Assembly (NCBI GenBank): GCA_964635875.1
Contig: CAZWRK010000123.1
Location: forward strand, 1-11,856
Direction: 5' to 3'
Source of the DNA: CAZWRK01 sp964635875
GTDB taxonomy: Bacteria > Pseudomonadota > Gammaproteobacteria > Burkholderiales > Aquaspirillaceae
DNA: 11,856 nucleotides
The position numbers were made by a program, and so were the translations under genes. Positions 1 to 7,486 of this stretch are shown here, one piece after another. The notes beneath the pieces are model-generated. The model was not told the origin of the DNA and did no database searches. It worked only from the letters and a program-made list of their open reading frames with translations. Positions within the stretch are counted from its first letter, which is position 1, and each line of letters opens with the position of its first letter.

Positions 1-519
1 CCGCGTGCGGTCGATATTGCGCAAGCTCAGGCAATTGTCGCGGCGTTACCGCCTTTTGTGAGTGTGGTCGCTTTGTTTGTCGATCCGACGGTTGAGCAGG
101 TTCAATCGGTATTGAGCGCGGTGCCGGTGGATATTGTGCAGTTTCATGGCGAGGAGTCTCCCGATTTTTGTCGCCAGTTTGCACGCCCTTATCTCAAGGC
201 GGTTCGGGTAAAGCCGGGGCTTGATCTGGTACACTACGCCCACTTGTACGCCGACGCGCGCGGTTTACTCACCGATGCGTATGTGCCGGGGGTACCGGGC
301 GGGACGGGTGCCCGTTTTGATTGGTCGTTATTGCCTTCCGAGTTGCCGCTCCCGTTGATTTTATCCGGTGGGCTTGAACCGGACATTATTTGTGATGCTG
401 TTCGTGCTGTTCGTCCGGCCGCTGTTGATGTGTCCAGCGGTGTCGAGGCGCGCAAGGGCATCAAAGACGCCGCTAAAGTTGCGGCTTTTATTGCAGGAGT
501 TCGCCATGCATCCGTATGA
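1..519 (+). CDS. trpF: Phosphoribosylanthranilate isomerase TrpF, 5' truncated by window edge
   Basis: TrpF isomerises N-(5-phosphoribosyl)anthranilate to CdRP, the third step of tryptophan synthesis, in the cytoplasm. The frame is open from base 1, so the true start lies upstream and 172 codons are visible. The visible protein begins inside the (beta/alpha)8 barrel and shows the family landmarks in order: ALFVDPT, VQFHGEE, the GGTGARFDW stretch, LILSGGLEPD, and DVSSGVE near the end. The Asp of FDW corresponds to the general acid (Asp126 in the Thermotoga enzyme). The catalytic N-terminal Cys is outside the window. The 3' end overlaps trpB by 14 bases, which suggests translational coupling. 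The identification is secure; only the N-terminus is missing. Confidence 0.96.
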   Translation, partial: PRAVDIAQAQAIVAALPPFVSVVALFVDPTVEQVQSVLSAVPVDIVQFHGEESPDFCRQFARPYLKAVRVKPGLDLVHYAHLYADARGLLTDAYVPGVPGGTGARFDWSLLPSELPLPLILSGGLEPDIICDAVRAVRPAAVDVSSGVEARKGIKDAAKVAAFIAGVRHASV

Positions 520-1705
520 CATGCCCGATGCCACCGGCCATTTTGGCCAATATGGTGGGGTGTTCGTTGCTGAAACACTGATGACCGCGCTAGATGAATT
601 GAAGGCCGAATACGCCGCAGCCAAAGCTGACCCCGCGTTTATGGCCGAGTTTCAATATGAGCTGGCGCATTATGTGGGCCGCCCAAGTCCGGTATACCAC
701 GCGCAACGCTGGTCAGAATCGCTGGGCGGCGCGCAAATTTGGCTCAAGCGCGAAGACTTAAACCATACCGGTGCGCACAAAATCAACAATGCGATTGGTC
801 AAGCCTTGCTGGCACGCCGCATGGGCAAGAAACGCGTGATTGCAGAAACCGGCGCGGGTCAGCACGGTGTCGCAACCGCGACAGTCGCGGCGCGCTACGG
901 CATGGAGTGCGTGGTGTATATGGGCGCAGAAGATGTCAAGCGCCAGTCACCCAATGTGTTCCGCATGAAATTGCTTGGTGCGACCGTGGTGCCGGTTGAA
1001 TCTGGCTCCAAAACCCTGAAAGACGCGTTGAACGAAGCGATGCGCGATTGGGTCACGAATGTTGATTCGACTTTCTATATTCTCGGAACAGCCGCTGGTC
1101 CGCACCCTTACCCGATGCTGGTGCGGGATTTTGTCTCGGTGATTGGTGAAGAGTGTGTCACGCAAATGCCAGACATGATTGGCCGCCAGCCGGATGCGGT
1201 GATTGCCTGCGTGGGCGGCGGTTCGAACGCGATCGGTATGTTCCATTCGTATATTCCGCATGAAAATGTGCGCCTGATTGGGGTTGAAGCGGGCGGAGAT
1301 GGCGTTGATACCGGTCGTCATGCTGCGCCGTTGTCGGCCGGTCGGCCGGGGGTTTTGCACGGCGCGCGGATGTATTTGATGCAAGATGAAAACGGTCAAG
1401 TGGCTGAAACGCATTCGATCTCTGCCGGTTTGGATTATCCGGGGGTCGGGCCGGAGCATAGCTACTTAAAAGACATTGGCCGTGCTGAATATGTTGCGGT
1501 CACCGATCAAGAAGCCTTGGGCGCGTTCGATGATCTGTGTCGCTTTGAAGGGATTATTCCGGCGCTTGAATCGAGTCATGCGTTGGCCTACGCCAAAAAG
1601 CTCGCCCCGACCTTGTCTAAAGATCAAGTGTTGTTGGTGAACTTGTCGGGTCGCGGCGACAAAGATATCAATACTGTGGCGCAGTTGCGCGGCATTCAAC
1701 TGTAA
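506..1705 (+). CDS. trpB: Tryptophan synthase beta subunit TrpB
   Basis: TrpB is the PLP-dependent subunit that condenses indole with L-serine to give tryptophan, in the cytoplasmic alpha2beta2 complex with TrpA. The product is 399 residues, normal for the family. Visible landmarks are the PLP lysine K92 in HTGAHKINNA, the catalytic glutamate E114 in AETGAGQHG, the phosphate-binding loop GGGSNA (about 237-242), and the C-terminal LSGRGDKD motif. The frame is also open upstream to 368, but the ATG at 506 is preferred. It has AGGAG at 495-499 with a 6-base spacer and gives the expected N-terminus MHPYDMPDATGHFGQYGG. The gene sits between trpF (14-bp overlap) and trpA (11-bp gap), so all three are likely one operon. 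Confidence 0.98.
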   Translation: MHPYDMPDATGHFGQYGGVFVAETLMTALDELKAEYAAAKADPAFMAEFQYELAHYVGRPSPVYHAQRWSESLGGAQIWLKREDLNHTGAHKINNAIGQALLARRMGKKRVIAETGAGQHGVATATVAARYGMECVVYMGAEDVKRQSPNVFRMKLLGATVVPVESGSKTLKDALNEAMRDWVTNVDSTFYILGTAAGPHPYPMLVRDFVSVIGEECVTQMPDMIGRQPDAVIACVGGGSNAIGMFHSYIPHENVRLIGVEAGGDGVDTGRHAAPLSAGRPGVLHGARMYLMQDENGQVAETHSISAGLDYPGVGPEHSYLKDIGRAEYVAVTDQEALGAFDDLCRFEGIIPALESSHALAYAKKLAPTLSKDQVLLVNLSGRGDKDINTVAQLRGIQL

Positions 1706-1716
1706 AGGGCTGAGGG

Positions 1717-2508
1717 ATGAATCGAATTGATCAATGCTTTGCCGCATTAAATGGCCGTAAAGCCCTTATCCCGTTCATTACCGCTGGTGATCCGCATCCG
1801 AATCAGACCATTGATCTGATGAAAGCCTTGGTTCAAGGCGGTGCAGATATTATCGAATTGGGCGTCCCCTTTTCGGATCCGATGGCCGATGGCCCGACCA
1901 TTCAACGTGCCAGCGAGCGCGCACTGAAACATCAGGTGAGTCTGCGCGATGTACTGGCGCTGGTTGCGGCGTTTCGGCAAGAAAACACCCACACACCAGT
2001 GGTGTTAATGGGGTATCTCAATCCGATTGAGTCGATGGGATATACCGAGTTTGCCGCTGCAGCGTGTGCGGCAGGGGTCGATGGCGTTTTGGCGGTCGAT
2101 TGTCCGCCAGAAGAGGCTGCGACTTTTGCGCAAACCCTTGATGCGCAGGGTTTGGCGCCGATTTTCCTGATTGCGCCGACCACGCCTGATGCGCGTGTTC
2201 GCCTATTGGCGCAACATGCGCGCGGCTACGTTTATTATGTTTCGCTGAAAGGCGTGACCGGTTCTGCCGCGCTGAATCCGGCGGTGGTCGCCGAGCGGGT
2301 CAACGCGTTGCGGTCGATGATTTCGTTGCCGATTGGTGTCGGCTTTGGGATTCGTGACGCCGCCAGCGCCCGTGCGATTGGTGAGGCCGCCGATGCGGTG
2401 GTGATTGGGAGTCGTTTGGTCGAAGAGATCGAACAGTCTGCCGCGGGTCAAGCCGCAGCCAATCTAACGCAATTTTTGTCTGGGATTCGTACGGCGCTCG
2501 ACGCCTAA
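1717..2508 (+). CDS. trpA: Tryptophan synthase alpha subunit TrpA
   Basis: TrpA cleaves indole-3-glycerol phosphate to indole and glyceraldehyde-3-phosphate and channels indole to TrpB. The 263-residue product is a TIM barrel of usual length. The catalytic pair is visible as E47 in IIELGVPFSDP and D58 in MADGPTIQ. The phosphate-binding segments GVGFGIRD and VIGSRLVEEI lie near the C-terminus. The ATG at 1717 has AAGGG at 1705-1709 overlapping the trpB stop codon, with a 7-base spacer. It starts 11 bases after trpB, consistent with co-transcription. Confidence 0.98.
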   Translation: MNRIDQCFAALNGRKALIPFITAGDPHPNQTIDLMKALVQGGADIIELGVPFSDPMADGPTIQRASERALKHQVSLRDVLALVAAFRQENTHTPVVLMGYLNPIESMGYTEFAAAACAAGVDGVLAVDCPPEEAATFAQTLDAQGLAPIFLIAPTTPDARVRLLAQHARGYVYYVSLKGVTGSAALNPAVVAERVNALRSMISLPIGVGFGIRDAASARAIGEAADAVVIGSRLVEEIEQSAAGQAAANLTQFLSGIRTALDA

Positions 2509-2532
2509 GCGTGTTCTGATTTATCCAACCGC

Positions 2533-2555
2533 CGCCCGTGATCTTGTCACGGGCG
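2533..2555 (+). terminator. Hairpin between trpA and accD, possible weak terminator
   Basis: This is a perfect 9-bp inverted repeat (CGCCCGTGA / TCACGGGCG) with a 5-base loop, 24 bases after the trpA stop. It is followed by AATTTGTTG rather than a clean T-run, so it could be a leaky terminator or processing site that lowers accD expression relative to trp, or an mRNA-stabilising hairpin. The structure is seen; the function is inferred. Confidence 0.45.
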
Positions 2556-2574
2556 AATTTGTTGTGGAGGCTCC

Positions 2575-3441
2575 ATGAGCTGGCTCAATAAGCTACTGCC
2601 ACCCAAGATCAATAAAGATAACAAGATCAATAAATCTGGGGTGCCTGAAGGTCTGTGGAGTAAGTGCTCCGCCTGTGAGGCGGTGTTGTATCACACAGAC
2701 TTGCAAAATAATTTGCACGTTTGCCCGAAATGTCATCACCACAATCCGCTGTCCGCCCGTGCGCGCTTGGACGTGATTCTGGATGAAGAAGGTCGCAGTG
2801 AAATCGGTGAAACCGTGTCGCCGATTGATATTCTGAAGTTCAAAGACAGCAAAAAATATCCTGAGCGTTTGAGTGCCGCGCGCGGTAGCACCGGCGAAGA
2901 AGATGCGATGGTGGTCATGCAAGGGAGTATTCATTCTTTGCCTGCAGTCGTGGCGGCTTTTGAATTCCGGTTTATTGGCGGCTCGATGGGATCGGTCGTC
3001 GGTGAGCGTTTTGTGCGCGGTGTCCAAGCGGCAGCAGAAGGCAATATGCCGTTTATTTGCGTGGCGGCTTCGGGCGGGGCGCGGATGCAAGAAGGCTTGA
3101 ATTCTTTGATGCAAATGGCGAAAACCAGCGCCGCTTTGCATTTGTTGTCGGATCGTAAATTGCCTTTTATCTCGATCCTGACTGATCCGACGATGGGCGG
3201 GGTCTCGGCTTCGTTTGCATTCTTGGGTGATGTGGTGATTGCCGAACCCGGTGCATTGATTGGCTTTGCAGGGCCGCGCGTGATTGAGCAGACCGTGCGG
3301 GAAACCCTCCCTGAAGGCTTTCAGCGCGCTGAATTTCTGCTAGAAAAAGGCGCGATTGATATGATTGTTGACCGTCGCCAAATGAAGATGAAGCTGGCAG
3401 AGCTGATTGCTTTGTTGACCAATAAAGCCGCTGTTGCCTAA
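2575..3441 (+). CDS. accD: Acetyl-CoA carboxylase carboxyltransferase subunit beta AccD
   Basis: AccD pairs with AccA to form the carboxyltransferase that moves the carboxyl group from biotinylated AccB to acetyl-CoA, making malonyl-CoA for fatty-acid synthesis. The 288-residue product has the characteristic N-terminal four-cysteine zinc ribbon (C31-x2-C34 and C50-x2-C53), then the crotonase-like carboxyltransferase domain with GGSMGSVVGERFVRG, GGARMQEG and GGVSASFAFLGDV. The ATG at 2575 has GGAGG at 2566-2570. It lies 66 bp after trpA, behind a hairpin, so transcription may come partly by read-through. In many proteobacteria accD is followed by folC; here it is followed directly by a terminator. 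Confidence 0.97.
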   Translation: MSWLNKLLPPKINKDNKINKSGVPEGLWSKCSACEAVLYHTDLQNNLHVCPKCHHHNPLSARARLDVILDEEGRSEIGETVSPIDILKFKDSKKYPERLSAARGSTGEEDAMVVMQGSIHSLPAVVAAFEFRFIGGSMGSVVGERFVRGVQAAAEGNMPFICVAASGGARMQEGLNSLMQMAKTSAALHLLSDRKLPFISILTDPTMGGVSASFAFLGDVVIAEPGALIGFAGPRVIEQTVRETLPEGFQRAEFLLEKGAIDMIVDRRQMKMKLAELIALLTNKAAVA

Positions 3442-3464
3442 TTTTTTGGTGTGAGCGATTTTTC

Positions 3465-3493
3465 ACAGCCGCGCTGTATTGCGTGGCTGTTTT
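3465..3493 (+). terminator. Intrinsic terminator after accD
   Basis: A 10-bp stem (3465-3474 with 3481-3490, one G-T wobble) and 6-base loop TGTATT is followed by TTTTAG. It lies 23 bases after the accD stop. The T-run is only on the plus side, so it should end the trp-accD transcript. It overlaps the stop codon of the convergent minus-strand gene and does not look like a terminator for that gene. Confidence 0.7.
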
Positions 3494-4043
3494 AGTTTGT
3501 GGGTTCGGTGCTGGTCGGAGCGGTGGTGGGACGGGGACATTCGCCGCTGGGCGTGAGTTCAAAGCGGGTTTCGGTATAGACCGGCGTGGCTTCTGCTTGA
3601 TCGGGTCGGTCGTGTGCGCCTTGCATGATGCTGTGAATGACGATTTGAGTCTCTGTTTGATCAATCGTGTCGATGAAGTGATAGCGCCCGCCGACGAGCT
3701 GGTATGTTCTTGGTGCTTTGCATTCAAATTCGCTGCGAGCTTGCCGTTCAGACCATTCGCGCTTGGCAATCTGACATTCCATGCGTTGGAGCGTCCTGTC
3801 ATCGATATGGAGAAGCTCGGCGACCAGTGCTTGCCATTGCGGCGTCTCGATGCATAGTGTGCGTTGTTCTCCGACGGACAAGGGTTGATCGGGTGCGCGG
3901 CGGGCAAAGCTTTGTAGGGTGAATTGGCCCGTGGGGAGTTGGCTGACCCAAGGGGCTAGTTCAGGCGGCGCATCTTGCGCAGTGGCATAGGCTGGGACGA
4001 TAAGCTGCCACAATAGACTGATCGCACACCAAAAAATACGCAT
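3492..4043 (-). CDS. Secreted small protein, DUF3617-like (tentative)
   Basis: The function is unknown. From the ATG at 4043 the product is 183 residues and begins with a Sec-type signal peptide (MRIFWCAISLLWQLIVPAYA, cleavage likely near residue 20-23), so it should be periplasmic or secreted. The mature part has four cysteines (C64, C90, C108, C169), a central Glu/Arg-rich segment, a late GECPRP motif and a Pro/Thr-rich tail. The cysteine layout and terminal GxCP pattern resemble DUF3617 proteins, but this is by eye only. The ATG at 4043 is chosen because AGGA (4052-4055) sits 8 bases away and the signal peptide then starts cleanly. An ATG at 4064 would add seven residues without a good ribosome site. 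The gene is convergent with accD and divergent from the carbonic-anhydrase-like gene. Confidence 0.7.
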   Translation of the reverse strand: MRIFWCAISLLWQLIVPAYATAQDAPPELAPWVSQLPTGQFTLQSFARRAPDQPLSVGEQRTLCIETPQWQALVAELLHIDDRTLQRMECQIAKREWSERQARSEFECKAPRTYQLVGGRYHFIDTIDQTETQIVIHSIMQGAHDRPDQAEATPVYTETRFELTPSGECPRPTTAPTSTEPTN

Positions 4044-4150
4044 TTTATGGGTCCTATTTTGCATTCTCGAGGCGTTGCCCTAAATCGCTGATGCGAAAAT
4101 GATGCAGCTGACTTATCATAAAACCTCCTAACGTCATGAGAGAAATGTAC

Positions 4151-4705
4151 ATGTGCCAAGAGTCTTTGAAGTGTGATTCTGCCGTTTTGACACACGGCCG
4201 CCGCCAATTTTTGCGTTTAGCAACGCTGACAGCAGGGGTGGGATTATTCTCCCCGATGCTGCCTTCCGGTCAGGCGATGGCCAGCGGTAAAACAGAAGCT
4301 CTGTTGCTATCGTGTATGGATTTTCGCCTGATGGATGATATCGAAAAATATATGACTGGTCGTGGTTTGCGTGACAAGTACGATCATGTCATTTTGGCGG
4401 GTGCGTCTCTGGGGGCCGTCACTGATCGTTTTCCCGCATGGAACAAAACGTTCTGGGAGCATCTCGATATTTCAATCGACCTGCATCATATTCAAAAAGT
4501 GATTCTGATGGATCATCGTGATTGTGGTGCATACAAGGTGATTTTGGGCGAAGATTTTGGTAAAACGCCTGAGCGTGAAACCGGTGTTCATACCAAGGTG
4601 CTGCGCCATTTGGCTAAAGCCATCAAAGAAAAGCAACCTAAGCTAGAAGTCGAAATGCTGCTGATGGCCTTGGATGGCAAGGTTGAGAGCATTGCGGCGG
4701 GTTAA
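4151..4705 (+). CDS. Tat-exported beta-carbonic-anhydrase-like protein
   Basis: The product (184 residues) begins with a twin-arginine signal: GRRQFLRLATLTAG with the RR at 17-18, a hydrophobic stretch, then a likely AMA|SG cleavage near 44. It is probably folded and loaded with metal before export. The mature part carries a beta-carbonic-anhydrase zinc signature: C55-M-D57-F-R59, then H122-x2-C125 in DHRDCGAYK. These would be the Cys/His/Cys ligands and Asp-Arg dyad, suggesting CO2/bicarbonate interconversion in the periplasm. It is short for the family and has LAGAS where classical members have NAGG, so it belongs to a divergent branch and the activity is inferred. ATGs exist at 4136, 4145 and 4151; 4151 has GAGAGA (4138-4143) at a 7-base spacing, while 4136 has no visible ribosome site. 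Confidence 0.78.
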   Translation: MCQESLKCDSAVLTHGRRQFLRLATLTAGVGLFSPMLPSGQAMASGKTEALLLSCMDFRLMDDIEKYMTGRGLRDKYDHVILAGASLGAVTDRFPAWNKTFWEHLDISIDLHHIQKVILMDHRDCGAYKVILGEDFGKTPERETGVHTKVLRHLAKAIKEKQPKLEVEMLLMALDGKVESIAAG

Positions 4706-4752
4706 GCGCTATCTTTAAAGACACGCCTTGTAAAAGGCGATGTAAAAATAAA

Positions 4753-4790
4753 AAAAGCCCCTGTTTTGAAACAGGGGCTTTTGTTTTGCG
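4753..4790. terminator. Bidirectional terminator between carbonic-anhydrase-like gene and ppsA
   Basis: A perfect 14-bp inverted repeat runs 4753-4766 with 4769-4782 (AAAAGCCCCTGTTT and its complement). On the plus strand it is followed by GTTTT. On the minus strand it ends in a long T-rich run (4742-4756). It can therefore end both convergent transcripts. Confidence 0.9.
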
Positions 4791-4797
4791 CGCAAGC

Positions 4798-7185
4798 TTA
4801 GGCTTTTTGCGCTTCTTTAGCCAGATACAACCATGTTTCGACCACGGTGTCGGGGTTGAGGGAGATCGTTTCGATCCCTTCTTCCACCAGCCATTTTGCG
4901 AAATCAGGATGATCTGAAGGGCCTTGACCGCAGATACCGACGTATTTGTTGAGCTTGCGGCAAGCCGAAATCGCCATATGCAACATGGCTTTAACAGCAG
5001 GGTCGCGCTCGTCAAAGGTCGGGGCAATCGGGCCACCAGAATCACGATCTACACCCAAGGTCAATTGGGTCATATCGTTCGAGCCGATTGAGAAACCATC
5101 GAAGTATTCGAGGAATTGTTCAGCCAAGACTGCATTGGTCGGCAATTCGCACATCATGATCAAGCGCAGGGCATTTTTGCCACGCTCCAGACCAAAATCT
5201 TTGAGGATTTCAACGACTTTTTGCGCTTCGTTCAGGGTACGAACAAACGGAATCATGACTTCAACGTTCGTCAGGCCCATTTCGTCACGCACTTTGCGAA
5301 TCGCACGGCATTCTAATTCGAAGCAGTCGCGGAACTCTGGGGCGATGTAACGCGCCGCGCCACGGAAACCGATCATCGGGTTTTCTTCGTGCGGTTCGTA
5401 CAGCGCGCCGCCGATCAGGTTGGCGTACTCGTTCGACTTAAAGTCGGACATGCGTACGATAACCTTTTTCGGATAGAACGCTGCGGCCAAGGTCGCCACG
5501 CCTTCTGCGATTTTATCGACGTAGAAATCAACCGGCGAAGCATAGCCTGCGATGCGATCGCGAATCGTCGCTTGGAGTTCGGGCGACTGTTTGTTGAATT
5601 CGAGCAGGGCTTTCGGGTGAATACCGATTTGACGGTTAATCACGAATTCCATCCGTGCCAAGCCCACGCCTTCGTTCGGCAATTGCGCGAAGTCAAAAGC
5701 CAACTCGGGGTTGCCAACGTTCATCATGATTTTCACGGGGGCTTCTGGCATAGAATCCAGTGCCAGATCAACAATGTCGATCTCCAGCAAACCATCATAA
5801 ATGTGGCCGGTATCGCCTTCGGCGCAAGAGACGGTCACGGTCATGCCATCTTCGAGCACGTCGGTCGCGTCGCCGCAACCCACAACCGCCGGAATACCCA
5901 GTTCACGCGCGATAATTGCAGCGTGACATGTGCGGCCGCCGCGATTGGTGACAATCGCTGCTGCGCGTTTCATGACCGGCTCCCAATCGGGGTCGGTCAT
6001 GTCGGTGACGAGCACATCACCGGCTTTGACGCGGTCCATTTCGGAGGCGTCGCGAATCATGCGCACCACGCCTTGGCCGATTTTTTGGCCAATCGCGCGA
6101 CCTTCAACCAGAACCGCTGATTTGTTTTTCAGGCGGTAGCGGCGGAGGGTGTCAACACGCGATTCTTGAGATTTAACGGTCTCAGGACGGGCTTGCAGAA
6201 TGTAGAGTTTGCCATCGACACCATCTTTACCCCACTCGATATCCATCGGGCGTTGGTAGTGGTTTTCGATGATCAAAGCAAAGCGTGCAAGTTCTTCGAT
6301 ATCCGCTTCGGTGATCGAGAATTGCTTGCTCAACTCGGGTGCAACATCCAGTGTTTGCACTGAGCGACCGGCTTCACGCGTTGCGGTGAATTCCATTTTG
6401 ATGAGCTTGGAGCCCATGTTTTTACGCAAAATGGCCGGACGGTTGGCTTTGAGGGTTGGTTTGTGAACGTAGAATTCATCAGGGTTTACTGCGCCTTGCA
6501 CCACGGTTTCCCCGAGGCCATAAGACGAAGTAATGAAGACGACATCATCAAAACCGGATTCGGTATCGATGGTGAACATCACACCGGCTGAACCACAGTC
6601 CGAACGCACCATGCGTTGAACGCCTGCCGACAAGGCCACGACGTCATGTGCAAAGCCTTTATGGACGCGATACGAAATCGCGCGATCATTATAAAGCGAT
6701 GCAAAAACGTGCTTGATGGCGCCCATGACATTCTCGAAACCAAGAATGTTCAAGAAGGTTTCCTGTTGGCCTGCAAACGAGGCATCAGGCAAATCTTCTG
6801 CGGTGGCGGAAGAACGCACAGCGACAGAAATCTCGGCGCCACTATCGGCCACCATTTTTTCGTACGCTTCGCGAATTTCGGCTTCCAGACGTTCTGGGAA
6901 CGGAGTGTCGACGATGAGTTGACGAATTTCCTTGCCGACGCGGAGGAGCTCCACCACATCGTCTACGTCTAACTTATCTAACATGGCGTTAATGCGGTCT
7001 GCTAGACCGTTGTGCGCCAGAAAGTCGCGGTAAGCTTGTGCTGTTGTAGCGAAGCCGCCGGGAACACGAACACCAGTTGTGGCCAACTGGCTAATCATCT
7101 CGCCCAGTGACGCGTTTTTGCCGCCGACAGTTTCCACATCGGACATGCGCAGCTTCTCGAACCAGACAACGTAATTCTCTGCCAT
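4798..7185 (-). CDS. ppsA: Phosphoenolpyruvate synthase PpsA
   Basis: PpsA (pyruvate, water dikinase) converts pyruvate + ATP + water to PEP + AMP + phosphate for gluconeogenesis, in the cytoplasm. The 795-residue product has the full domain order: N-terminal ATP-binding domain beginning VGGKNASLGEMISQL; the swivelling phosphohistidine domain with GGRTCHAAIIARELGIPAVVG, whose catalytic His is H421, the same number as in E. coli; and the C-terminal PEP-binding barrel with CELPTNAVL, SIGSNDMTQLTLGVDRD and CGQGPSDHPD, whose Cys (C752) is the expected proton donor. The ATG at 7185 has AGGAAG (7193-7198) with a 7-base spacer; a TTG at 7191 is less likely. In many proteobacteria the divergent neighbour is the regulator gene ppsR; here it is an exonuclease gene. 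Confidence 0.97.
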   Translation of the reverse strand: MAENYVVWFEKLRMSDVETVGGKNASLGEMISQLATTGVRVPGGFATTAQAYRDFLAHNGLADRINAMLDKLDVDDVVELLRVGKEIRQLIVDTPFPERLEAEIREAYEKMVADSGAEISVAVRSSATAEDLPDASFAGQQETFLNILGFENVMGAIKHVFASLYNDRAISYRVHKGFAHDVVALSAGVQRMVRSDCGSAGVMFTIDTESGFDDVVFITSSYGLGETVVQGAVNPDEFYVHKPTLKANRPAILRKNMGSKLIKMEFTATREAGRSVQTLDVAPELSKQFSITEADIEELARFALIIENHYQRPMDIEWGKDGVDGKLYILQARPETVKSQESRVDTLRRYRLKNKSAVLVEGRAIGQKIGQGVVRMIRDASEMDRVKAGDVLVTDMTDPDWEPVMKRAAAIVTNRGGRTCHAAIIARELGIPAVVGCGDATDVLEDGMTVTVSCAEGDTGHIYDGLLEIDIVDLALDSMPEAPVKIMMNVGNPELAFDFAQLPNEGVGLARMEFVINRQIGIHPKALLEFNKQSPELQATIRDRIAGYASPVDFYVDKIAEGVATLAAAFYPKKVIVRMSDFKSNEYANLIGGALYEPHEENPMIGFRGAARYIAPEFRDCFELECRAIRKVRDEMGLTNVEVMIPFVRTLNEAQKVVEILKDFGLERGKNALRLIMMCELPTNAVLAEQFLEYFDGFSIGSNDMTQLTLGVDRDSGGPIAPTFDERDPAVKAMLHMAISACRKLNKYVGICGQGPSDHPDFAKWLVEEGIETISLNPDTVVETWLYLAKEAQKA

Positions 7186-7486
7186 TATCAAACTTCCTGT
7201 TTAACGAAGACGGGAATGATGGAAAGGCGCCATTCTAACCGAAGCTAACATCAGGACGTAATAATTTCGCACTGCACCATGCGATCAATTTTGCACATAA
7301 CCCGCTTTGGGTGAGCAATGCACGCAAGAAAACGCTATTGGCAAGGCAGAGGCTTATACAAACTGTCTTATTCAGTCCGTTGTCATGGTTTCTAGTCTGA
7401 TGCGCGCGCACCCAAAAGATGACACTTTATCCCGACAGGTCAGGATGTCAAACTGTCTTGATCTCAAATTTTGAAAATGATTTTTC
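7186..7486. other. 301-bp divergent intergenic region, ppsA / exonuclease
   Basis: No credible gene is seen here. It must hold the promoters for ppsA (leftward) and probably for the exonuclease gene (rightward). The only notable structure is an exact 11-base direct repeat CAAACTGTCTT at 7359-7369 and 7449-7459, 90 bp apart. No clear hairpin terminator or small-RNA signature was found. Confidence 0.6.
7232..7237 (-). promoter_or_regulatory. Possible -10 box for ppsA
   Basis: Read on the minus strand this is TAGAAT, one mismatch from the sigma70 -10 consensus, and would give a leader of about 40 bases before the ppsA ATG. No good -35 hexamer is seen at the right spacing, so an activator-dependent promoter or a chance match are both possible. 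Confidence 0.25.

Noticed and set aside
368..505. N-terminal extension of trpB to 368
   Set aside because: It would overlap trpF by over 150 bases and encode residues unlike TrpB; the ATG at 506 has a good ribosome site and the family N-terminus.
947..1459. 170-codon minus-strand open frame inside trpB
   Set aside because: Antisense shadow of a conserved enzyme gene; its composition reflects trpB codon use and no motif is visible.
4114..4119. TATCAT as a -10 box for the carbonic-anhydrase-like gene
   Set aside because: No acceptable -35 at 16-18 bases upstream and only a short leader; too weak to list as a promoter.
5389..6120. 243-codon plus-strand open frame inside ppsA
   Set aside because: It lies wholly antisense to a clear full-length ppsA, its product is rich in His/Arg/Asn as expected of a shadow frame, and it has no ribosome site or recognisable domain.
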